Assembly: GCA_030180135.1 (NCBI GenBank)
Contig: CM058230.1
Location: forward strand, 61,350,580 to 61,414,579
Length of the DNA stretch: 64,000 nucleotides
Reading direction: 5' to 3'
Source: Orychophragmus violaceus
Taxonomy: Eukaryota > Streptophyta > Magnoliopsida > Brassicales > Brassicaceae
Below are positions 55,033-64,000 of the stretch, piece after piece; within the stretch, counting starts at the first letter, position 1, and every line of letters starts with the position of its first letter. Under the pieces are notes generated by a model. That model was not told the origin of the DNA, searched no databases, and saw only the letters and a program-made list of their open reading frames with translations. A program made the position numbers and the translations under genes.

Positions 55033-55701
55033 TGAAGGATTATGCGTTTTTCCATGGTTCAATTCTCAGATTGCAACCTAGCACATAACTCAGATCTAGG
55101 TGATTTGCAGTCGAATCATAAAACCAACCTGTGACATTACCTTTTGCAGCGGATTAGAGATGGTAATGACAAGATCAGTTAGAACAGATTAACAACCTGC
55201 TCCTCCTTCGGTATCCACACTCTTACAAGCCGGGATGGCTGCTAGACCAAAGTGATGGATCAGATCAGAGAGAGAGGTTAGAGAGACAAAAAGACTCGCG
55301 GCCACCAAAAGAAAAATCGCAAAAGATAGCTGCTTCCTTAGGGTTTTTCGAATCCTTATTAACTCTCTAATGGGCCCAAGTCTAATGACTAATGGCTCAT
55401 TTGTTATTTGGGCCCAAGACACAAATCAGACAAAAGCCTGCATTTTGTCTGGCCCAATTCTCTGATCCAATACAGTAAATGCCATTGCATCTTACCGTAT
55501 TAATTCCATTTGACTTTCCCGTTAGCTATGGTGTGTGACCCTTTGGGATCATACAATACAGGTAATAAGTCCTAAACTTATAGATCAAGAGCGGACTCTA
55601 GCAAGCCATCATGATCACCCAGTATTTATGACTTATGTCTGATCTCGACACTTATCATACTTTCTAGAGATAGTACGGTAGATTTCAGGACATTCCCAAC
55701 A
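55033..55701 (-). repeat. M6 3' LTR
   Basis: 669 bp. Followed by PPT complement ATCTCCCACTTG and then a 43-bp imperfect duplication of the PPT and LTR end (55702-55744). Confidence 0.92.
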
Positions 55702-55744
55702 ATCTCCCACTTGTACTGGAATTCTACACAGGACATTCCCAACA
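55702..55744 (-). repeat. Duplicated PPT and LTR tip of M6
   Basis: The segment ending GGACATTCCCAACA is repeated: the sequence goes LTR end, PPT, second LTR-like tip, then a second PPT-like stretch ATCTTCCGATTG. Confidence 0.7.
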
Positions 55745-58700
55745 ATCTTCCGATTGTACTGGAATCCTACATTCCCTAATCCTTTTGTCTCAATATCTCG
55801 ATCTGGCATAAGGCAAGATGCGTGTCATCCTTATATAGCCAGACCATGTTTATCGGACCAGATTTGATACTGACAATTCAAACGACTTGGGCAAGTCCGT
55901 TTGGGAATGGCCATTCTCTTACCAGCTATCAAATCTCCGATTGGCCTAGAGATATTACCTCCGTTAAACGGCAGGGACAAATCCCATCTTGTTCCATCAC
56001 TATGAACTACACACTTCATAATACACCCAACCAAGGTCCTTATAGCTCCCAGTTACGAAACAGCGTTAGACAATGATCAAAGCGCATTACTCCATGTGTA
56101 GCCACATGCATGCGAACTCAGGTCTAAGGACTATACTCTATAGTCGTATATGAGAACTTCTTATGACACAGATATTAATATCTTGCAGAGTTCTCATCAG
56201 CGGGCCATGTCCGGTCATATGCTCCCCTACATATACCTATGTGTCGACTTTGATGCCGCGCATCTATGACCCCTCGAAACCTGGTCATAAGTCTCAACAC
56301 AATCTAGTCTCAACAGGTTGTTGTTGTTCCAATTTCAACAACCTTCGACTATGGACACTATGATTTATGTCACTTCGTTAAATATGGGGTTTCAGGATCA
56401 AGTCTACTCATGTACTTCGATGGCCCATATATAATGACATGAATCATTTTGGAACGATTATTTATATCACAGTTAAAATAATCCAGAAATCATTAGATTT
56501 CATAAACATAAAATATTATGTTTACATTAACCATTCAAAATAACTAAGTAAAGCCTTTACAAACTCCCACTGAAATTAAGACTACATCTTAATTTCACTC
56601 ATCCTACAGCTACAGTCCGCGACTCGTGCTTAGGCATAAGGAGTGGCTTCGTTAATAGATTAGCAACGTTCTCATTCGATGAAACTTGCTTATCTACTTA
56701 ACACCTCTGTCATTTATCTCAAGGAATAGGTTATACCAATCCTCAAGGTGTTTGGACCTCTGATGTGCAGCTAGCCTCATCTATGCTGTGAATCACATCA
56801 AGTTCAGTGATGAACTCTTCTATCCAAACAACCTCTTTCGCCGCTTCTCAAGCTGCGAAATGTTCAGCTTAAGTCATGGAGTCAGCAACAGTGCCTTGCA
56901 CCGCCAGTTAGACACAAGATATAGCCGGACTGTGACCAGGAATTATCTTTGTCTATTGGAAAATTGCCTTTCAGACTCTATCGACTTGTAGCACCTCACT
57001 TTCTCCGTAAATCAAGAACTTATCCTTAGTATTCCTCAAATACTTTAGGATATTCTTTACGGCTATCCAGTGATTCTTAGCTGGATTTGACTGGTCTTTA
57101 CTTGTCTTGCTTAACATTAAAGCAACATCAAAACAAGTACGTGTCATGGCATACATGATAGATCCAATTGTCGTCGCATATGGAATCCTATCCATGCTTT
57201 CAAGCTCAGCAGATATCGCAGGACACTGTATCTTGCTTAATGAATTGCCATGTGACATTGGCATAAAACCCTTCTTGGATTGCTGATTACGTGTAGGACT
57301 TTGTCAATTTAAGAATCCTGACTTTGTCCTACCAGCTCTTTTGGATCTTTATCTTTAGATCCAAAATCCAAGGACTACGTGGCTTTACCCATGTCAATCA
57401 TAAAACCAACTCCCAAACCAGTCCTTTACCGACTGCAGCATTGGGACGTTATATCCGAGAATCAGTATGTCATCGACATACACTATGAGAAATGCAATAA
57501 TGCTCCCACTTATCTTTTAGTAAACGCACAGTTCCACTTCGTTCCTGTTCAAGTCAAAACCTTGACTACTTTAACAGAACGAAGATTCCAACTCCGATAT
57601 GTTTGCTTCCATCCATGAATGGATCGATGAAGCTAACTTACGTACAGTATAACTTTTCGGAGTCCGGGCTCACTTTCGCTTCTTTGAATTTCACAGATTC
57701 GTCGCTTTCAATGATCATCAGATCATGCGAACTTTCAATGATCATCAGGTTCAATTAATGACGAGAAATCACTCTCGAATTAGTGACTGATTCATTCATA
57801 TCTGCGAACTTCAGGCTCTACAGGTGTAGATTCTACAGAAATCTGTAAATCCATCCGTTGCTCTCCCTCAACAGGTTGAGCAGCCTCCTGTATTTCTCGA
57901 ATTTCTTCGAGTTATACTTTTACTCCCACTGTTCTTCTTGGAAAGTAACTTCCCTTCTTAGAAAACAGAATGGACGTAAAAGTAACAAGCCTTGGTTTCC
58001 CTAGGACAACCAGCGAAGTAGCACAACTACAAATACTCAGTAAAGACGAATTTGGATCGATTCCAATCCACATTTACGTGGTGTCTTTCAACTGATATTG
58101 GTGGAACTATTTCAGCGTAAACTTAGATATTTCTAGAGCGTTATTCTTAAAGAATATCATGGAAGATTTGTGTGACTCATCTTTAATCATTTCTAATAAG
58201 ATATGATTCTTTCTCACAGAAATACCTCAAGGTTTTCAGGAGAATTGAGCTGTGAAACGACTTCACACTCATTCAGATGATCACACAATCAATGACTTAA
58301 GTATTCTCACTCGTGATCTAATCCAGAGTCTTAATACTTCTGTCATTCAGATTCTATACTTCATTCTGGAACTCTTTCGACCATGTCAAAGAATTCCGAC
58401 TTGTGTCTCATCAAATGAACACAGTCACACTCACTGAAGTAATCAGTAGAGACAATGAAGTACAGGAAATTTTCTCTGGCATTACTGCTCATCGGACCAC
58501 ATACATGAGTATGTTCAATCTCCAATAAGCCTTTGGGCCTTTTACTAGCTCGGCTAAGATGGGCCCTTTGTCTTTTGGTCTAGTAAGCAGAATTCAAGTC
58601 TCATAAGATATCCATTCAAATGAGCCCAAAAGTCCATAACTATGGGGTTTTTGAATCTGACTTACTCTATGTGACCAAAACATTTATGCCAAGAAAAATC

Positions 58701-59093
58701 AGGTTTAATTCATCAGATTTAAACCAATTGCGGTATTTATGTTATATTTTAGGCACTCTATGGTTTAAGATATAAAACCCATTCCTTGAATAGGGTGCTA
58801 CAATTATCATTTCATTAAGATCAAAAGAACAAAACTTGTCTTTTATCAAAACGAAAAACATTCAAATTCTTACAAGAAAATGAAAGACAACTCTGCTTAA
58901 AGCAGGTACATTGTAGCAATTACTTAATAAAACCAAGCCTCAAAGGCATCTATAAGTGAAAACCCTATGGCTGAGGTAGCATCCCAAGCTCCTTCCAGAC
59001 ACGCAGTTCCACTTGCCCTTCCTTCAACGTTCTACTGTTGCTCAGGCTCTGCATATTATAACAAATATCAGTGCCACAACCAGTATCCAATAC
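55745..59093 (-). pseudogene. M6 3' region and decayed pol
   Basis: Alignable in patches with M1. Best piece is 56971-57264 (97 codons): MPMSHGNSLSKIQCPA, GSIMYAMTRTCFDVALMLSK and HWIAVKNILKYLRNTKDKFL, the RT-RNase H connection. The integrase and protease regions have no long frame; protease remnants lie near 59040-59110. Confidence 0.75.
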
Positions 59094-59507
59094 CTACAAG
59101 GTATAACTTGAAGTAATAACATGAATACCTGAGGAAGTAGTCTCATACATCAACTTTAACTCCTCATAATCTTCCATGAATTTAATGCAATCTCTTTTCC
59201 AATGCCCAGTCTCTTTACAGTAGCAGCACTTACCAACGTAAGAGGTATCTGACTCGGGCTCAGAAGACACACGCTTGCCATGATTCAAAATCTGGACAAC
59301 ATTGTCTTCACCCTTGTCAGCATTAGGTTTAGTAAACCTACCCTTCTCATTCATGAGATTGTACAGGGTGCTCTTCACGTTTGGCTCAACTGTTTTGAGC
59401 ATGTCATGCAGTTCAGTCAACGTCTTCGTTAAGCCTTTCTTGATATAGTCCCTTACGAACTCATCATAGCTTGACGGCAGTGACTGCAGAATGATATCAG
59501 TTGCCAA
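59094..59507 (-). pseudogene. M6 Gag, C-terminal part with zinc knuckle
   Basis: In frame with 59511-59984 and separated from it only by a TAA. Contains [28 protein letters not shown] and an intact CCHC knuckle CCYCKETGHWKRDC. The frame ends at the protease start. Confidence 0.83.
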
Positions 59508-59510
59508 TTC

Positions 59511-59984
59511 TTAGCTAACTGGATAATCCAGTTTCCTCAGGTTATCAATGTAACCCATCACTTTACTGATATGAGGACTTACTGGATGATCCATCGGTAG
59601 CTTGCAGCTAGTGAGAGATTTAACCAACTGGTATCTCTCCACTCTTACCTGCTCCTGAAATTTCAATTTCAGGCTGCTGATCATCTCTATTGGCGACTCC
59701 ATGTTCTCATATTGCTTCCGCAACTCTGAGTCCATGGTAGCCAATATCAGACCACGCACATCTACCGCATCATTATAATGCTTATTCCAAGCATTATATA
59801 CTGCATGACTGGCCTTGGATCCGATCCTCTCGGGGAGAGCTTTCTCAAGGACATAGTCCTTTCTCTCATGCCTGAGAACTAGCCTCAGGTTCCGCGACCA
59901 AGTCAAGAAATTTGATCCGTTCAGTTTGTCCATCTCAAGGACATACCGGATCGAGAAAGTGTTTTGATTGTTTGTGCTAGTCAT
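59511..59984 (-). pseudogene. M6 Gag, N-terminal part
   Basis: ATG at 59982-59984. MTSTNNQNTFSIRYVLEMDK, then NGSNFLTWSRNLRLVLRHER, MESPIEMISSLKLKFQEQ and SPHISKVMGYIDNL match the M1 and M4 Gag. Ends PVS followed by TAA, the same codon position at which P2 has TAA. Confidence 0.85.
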
Positions 59985-61493
59985 AGCTGAAATTTAGAGA
60001 TAAATAGAGTATTAGTTATTTAGTTCATAAAAGAGTAATCTTAATAACTTATAAGAAAACTCGCATTGCATTCAAAATTTCTTTGTTTAACCTCATAAGA
60101 ATGCAATGATTCTGAGACCCATGTTTAGCTAAATCCAAAGTGGGCCACTGGCCGTCACCCAGAATTAGCTTTACTTGGTAAGCATACACACAGCTAGTTA
60201 TAACCAATAACTCTCGGTTGTGAATTGGGCCCGAGGCCCAAATTCACCAGATGTCTCAAGGCCCGGGACTCCCGATGGCCCAGTCAAGGAAACCAATCTC
60301 TTACAGCCAAATAATCACTAAAATCTGGGACTCCCAATGAAATTAGTGACTATATACTACTTTACTTACGCGAAAACAGACACCTCACACTGTAAGCCAT
60401 ATCTGTAATCAAATAAGCGTTAAGTAGCTGACAAGATTGGAAAGACATCCAAGCTTGATATTGTTTTTGAGGATTTTCAGTTTTATTTCCAAAGATAGAA
60501 GATTACTACTTTGGGAAACTTTCTTATTTTAGAAACTTTCTAAATTTAGTAACTTACTAAAAATAGAAATTTCTAATTTAATATTTTATAAATATTTTGG
60601 GTTGGGTCACAAATTATAGGCCCAATTCTTGGCCCAAGACCATAGAATTCCAGCTGGCCCAATAATTTGACATAACCGATCTGGTTTATTAATTCTGGTC
60701 CAAGACCAAATTAACTATCAAAACCATCGGTTATTTACTAAACCAGACCAGCTCTAAATTATTTGGTCCAACCAAATCAAACTTAGACCAGCCTTCGGTT
60801 TAGGTTAAAATTCAATTTTATGAATTTCAATCCGGTTTAACCAGAAATTAAATAATACCAATTGTATTAAATAATTTCCAGCAAACCGCGATTTGGGTTA
60901 ACGGCTTAAACCATACATTAATTAAATAATTAATGATTCATATATAAACCACGCTAACCAACTATATCAAATCGTGATCTTTAATTCAAATCGATTTTGT
61001 AAAATATAATAAAAGATTATACCATATCGCTAACCAATTGGTTACGATCATGATCATGATTGTTTGATAATTAATGAAAAATGGCGTCGATCAGGAAACA
61101 AAGTCAAGCTATCAACATTCGATTTTCTTATGAATAAAACAAAGTCAACTCATCATCACATGATCACGTTCACTTTTAATTAACAAACCTTATTCAATTA
61201 TTAAACAAACCATCGATTCTCCCATTCAAATAATCACGATTCAATTATGAACATGACAACACTCTTTTAATCATGCGATTGTTACAATCACATAAGACAA
61301 AAAGAAAAACGATTTTAATCATTGACATTTAACAATCCAAACTAATCGTTTCAGTTATGATCATATAACAAAGACATCAAGCGATTTCATATCAGGGTGT
61401 TACAAGTTCTAATCAAATTTCTTAAGCCAAATTCGATTCTTAACAATAAAACAATCTAAATATGATCCAAACAGCAAAAACCTAACAACCTAA
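59985..61493 (-). other. M6 leader
   Basis: About 1.5 kb of AT-rich non-coding sequence, only partly similar to the other Copia leaders; many short GGTTTA and AACCAGA phrases. No CGATCG pairs. Confidence 0.6.
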
Positions 61494-61505
61494 GCTCTGA
61501 TACCA
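61494..61505 (-). other. M6 primer-binding site
   Basis: Complement of TGGTATCAGAGC, one base from the 5' LTR. Confidence 0.9.
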
Positions 61506-61506
61506 C

Positions 61507-62175
61507 TGAAGGATTATGCGTTTTTCCATGGTTTAATTCTCAGATTGCAACCTAGCACATAACTCAGATCTAGGTGATTTGCAGTCGAATCATAAAACCA
61601 ACCTGTGACATTACCTTTTGCAGCGGATTAGAGATGGTAATGACAAGATCAGTTAGAACAGATGAACAACCTGCTCCTCCTTCGGTATCCACACTCTTAC
61701 AAGCCGGGATGGCTGCTAGACCAAAGTGATGGATCAGATCAGAGAGAGAGGTTAGAGAGACAAAAAGACTCGCGGCCACCAAAAGAAAAATCGCAAAAGA
61801 TAGCTGCTTCCTTAGGGTTTTTCGAATCCTTATTAACTCTCTAATGGGCCCAAGTCTAATGACTAATGGCTCATTTGTTATTTGGGCCCAAGACACAAAT
61901 CAGACAAAAGCCTGCATTTTGTCTGGCCCAATTCTCTGATCCAATACAGTAAATGCCATTGCATCTTACCGTATTAATTCCATTTGACTTTCCCGTTAGC
62001 TATGGTGTTTGACCCTTTGGGATCATACAATACTGGTAATAAGTCCTAAACTTATAGATCAAGAGCGGACTCTAGCAAGCCATCATGATCACCCAGTATT
62101 TATGACTTATGTCTGATCTCGACACTTATCATACTTTCTAGAGATAGTACGGTAGATTTCAGGACATTCCCAACA
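61507..62175 (-). repeat. M6 5' LTR
   Basis: 669 bp, four differences from 55033-55701. Confidence 0.92.
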
Positions 62176-62180
62176 ATGGG

Positions 62181-62433
62181 TCCCTTTCCAGAGCCTGCGA
62201 TGGCTTACGGTGCATACTCTGAGGCAGAGTGGAGAGAGAGATCAGATGGTATGTTTCGAGTTTTTTGGAACTTCATGCGTACTTGCAGCTGCAGGAGGCC
62301 ACCACAGGTTCAGCAGCCAGTACCCGCTTCTCGACGCAGACGACGATCCCCGACTCCTCCTCCCACGACTGACACTGATCCCGCACCCGATGACGATGCA
62401 CTGTATGGTGGGATAGACGATGAGAGCGAGTGA
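62181..62433 (+). pseudogene. ORF B, C-terminal part after the M6 insertion
   Basis: GPFPEPAMAYGAYSEAEWRE continues the ORF B frame exactly if M6 and one TSD copy are left out. It is Arg/Pro-rich at the end (ASRRRRRSPTPPPTTDTD) and finishes DDESE before TGA. Read alone, the TSD supplies an ATG at 62176. Confidence 0.7.
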
Positions 62434-63807
62434 GAGTAGTCTCCATATTTTCGGTTCTGTATTCTGACTTTTTATCTTTTCTTGCACTTTTGTTTTTCAT
62501 TTATTTTTAGGATTTGCTATGTTTGGATGATTTGTACTTTGTTCGGTACATCTTTTGCTTCGATTTTACTGTGTTTCTAGTGTTTTCAGCTTGCAGGTTT
62601 TAAAAAAAAAAAAAAAAAATTTGATTGACGGACTAACCTGCTAACTAGCTGTCTGATCCGATACACGCATTGCAATGATCGTTGCTGCTTTGAGCAACGA
62701 TCGACACTCAACGAAAAATCGCCAAGTAACGGTCGATGCACTTAGTGCAACGATCGATGCTTGTGCGACAGAGGTAAAACCCGACAGAACTCAAACATCC
62801 ATTAACAATTTTTATTTTCTTTTTACCAATCCTTCGCTAGACACTACTGGGGACAGTGTGTCTTAAGTGTGGGGGAGGTGCTACTGGCTTATATCTTTCT
62901 GTTTTCTTAAGAGTCAGTCCGTTTTTCAAAAATTTTTGTTTTATTGAGTCAAATTTGTTTAAGTAAGAAACTATGATTTTCTGAGAAGATTTACAAGACT
63001 TGCAGGAACTTAAGTAACCATTGGGATGAAGTTGCAGGATCTATCTATGACTATTAGAAAACCCCATCACAGATCAACCTACTGGGAACACCCACATCAC
63101 TTCAGGTATCAGAGGATCCTTTACTGACTTCACCCCTAATACTGACTTAGAATTTCTCACCTAAGGGCTTGGTATGCTTTATGTCGGATTCCCTGTTAGT
63201 TCTGACACAGCCTGTAAACCTGTCCTATTTAGTTCCCTTCTCCCCTTCTATAAAGTAAAAAAAAAAAAAGAAATAAACTGAGGATGAGTTAGTAACTCCG
63301 AAGTGGTCATGGGAATGGTAGCAAACACTATTTTCTCTCATGTGATCCATGGAATGTGTCCAAAGTACACCCCATAACGGGAAGAACACTGATAAAAAAA
63401 ATAAAATGATACCCAATGGGGAAAAATCAGTTGTTAAAGAAGGGAAAGAGAAGAAAGGGACTAGAGAAAGATAGTATGGTGGTCTAGAGCTGATAAGGTA
63501 AGAATCCATGTGCCTTTAGATCGATACTCCTTAGGTGAGACCGCACTTAAATACTTGCAGAAGTCAGTAGGGAGAATTTGAATGCTTGAATGTGATTGTG
63601 GAGTTTACCTAGGACAGTTGCTAAGTGTGGGGGAAGTACATGTTGGTCTTGATATCCTGTGATTGATTCTTTCAGTGGTTTACTAAGGGAAATCTGAGTA
63701 TTGTAGCTTCTAGGATGAAATGAGTTTCTGAAGAATTTTCAAACCTCTTATCTACATTTAGTTCTTTGTCTTGCTTGAGGACAAGCAAGAGCTAAGTGTG
63801 GGGGAGT
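62434..63807 (+). other. Athila-like 3' region with repeated purine tracts
   Basis: No coding region. Palindrome pairs at 62676/62698 and 62730/62751; an A-run at about 62601-62618; the phrase AAGTGTGGGGGA occurs near 62866, 63625 and 63795, the last being the true PPT next to the 3' LTR. Confidence 0.65.
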
Positions 63808-64000
63808 TGATATACCATGGATTTTATGGCTTTTAACCATGGTATATGTGTTATTTATCGAGTCTTTTACTATGTTTTAGAGTCTTTTCAGGTATTTATT
63901 AGGTACAAGCACATTTGGAGCATATTTGGTGATTATGGCACTTTCTGGAGCTAATTAGAGTATTTGGCCGAGAGATAGACCTCACTGATTGATATTCCAG
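63808..64000 (+). repeat. Athila-like 3' LTR, start
   Basis: Two substitutions relative to 50189-50380; cut by the window end. Confidence 0.88.

Larger units (their letters stand above)
55033..62175 (-). mobile_element. M6: very young Copia with decayed pol, inserted in ORF B
   Basis: Two 669-bp LTRs (55033-55701, 61507-62175), TGAAGGATTATG...CCCAACA, with only four differences, about 0.6 percent. Flanks GTGGG (55028-55032) and ATGGG (62176-62180) are a TSD with one mismatch. PBS complement at 61494-61505. gag is readable with one stop; pol is largely destroyed. LTRs and leader lack the CGATCG palindromes. Confidence 0.92.
50189..64000 (+). mobile_element. Athila-like LTR element without pol (extends beyond window)
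   Basis: 5' LTR 50189-51365 and a 3' LTR starting at 63808, both TGATATACC. The PBS TGGCGCCGTTGCCGGGGA (51372-51389) is the tRNA-Asp type site of the Athila group. Internal: ORF A (51549-52898), a GTGGGAGGCAACCCAC hairpin, a predicted intron, ORF B of the Athila ORF-1 type (split by M6), and a 3' region with three copies of AGTGTGGGGGA. No protease, RT, RNase H or integrase. Two differences in the 192 LTR bases that can be compared. Target duplication GAAGG (50184-50188) is predicted but its partner is outside. Confidence 0.85.

Noticed and set aside
53840..55081. ORF B ending in the extra residues after 55032
   Set aside because: The last codons are LTR sequence of M6, not part of the Athila protein.
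1..64000. Host protein genes, tRNA or rRNA genes
   Set aside because: None could be supported; TGGTATCAGAGC strings are retrotransposon primer sites, not tRNA genes.

Overview
This window looks like pericentromeric or otherwise TE-rich heterochromatin of a plant, most likely a Brassicaceae species. The grounds are Copia elements primed by initiator tRNA-Met, an Athila-group element with the tRNA-Asp type primer site TGGCGCCGTTGCC, CACTA and MITE ends, and the absence of any recognisable host gene. Almost every base belongs to nested LTR retrotransposons. I could reconstruct most of the nesting from target-site duplications (TSDs), primer-binding sites (PBS) and polypurine tracts (PPT). All divergence and spacing figures are hand counts.

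Layout, left block (1-21284). The end of a CACTA transposon (1-1376), carrying a small TTA-flanked MITE (975-1221), sits in the 5' LTR of an old gag-only Gypsy-like element, E0 (1377-21284). E0 was also hit by a minus-strand Copia, M1 (1926-9166, TSD CTTGT), and a plus-strand Copia, P2 (11990-19005, TSD ATTGG). The 3' LTR of E0 (ending at 21284) preserves the empty target sites of the CACTA and of M1.

Middle block (21285-42004). An unclassified LTR element, F0, with a 3' LTR from 22313, received the large minus-strand Copia M3 (22531-41999, TSD CAAGC). Inside M3 lie a solo Copia LTR (23331-23977, TSD CGAAC), a nearly intact Copia with unusual TA...CA LTR ends (24256-29475, TSD CCAAG), and a second, related LTR (30779-36369). 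That second LTR is split by a young gag-only element, TR-GAG1 (31347-36259, TSD GGTTT). M3 therefore contains a duplicated internal region and seems to be a recombinant of two related elements.

Right block (42005-64000). There is a Gypsy integrase scrap, a Gypsy-type LTR fragment, a decayed relative of TR-GAG1 (43626-46420) ending in a foldback (46421-46846), a Copia gag relic (46847-48035) and the 5' part of a plus-strand Copia, P5 (48036-50188). P5 is interrupted by a young pol-less Athila-like element (50189 to beyond 64000). Its second ORF is itself split by a very young Copia, M6 (55033-62175).

Two themes stand out. First, several Copia copies (P2, M3/M4, M6) keep a recognisable gag but share a badly decayed pol, although at least M6 has almost identical LTRs; these look like non-autonomous families moved in trans. 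Second, unrelated elements (one Copia lineage and the Athila-like element) carry paired palindromes with a CGATCG core. In 34 of 35 neighbouring pairs measured by hand the centres lie 20-23 bp apart, 21 of them at exactly 21 bp. They occur in LTRs, leaders, 3' regions and even inside an ORF. I know of no described function for this paired-site architecture.
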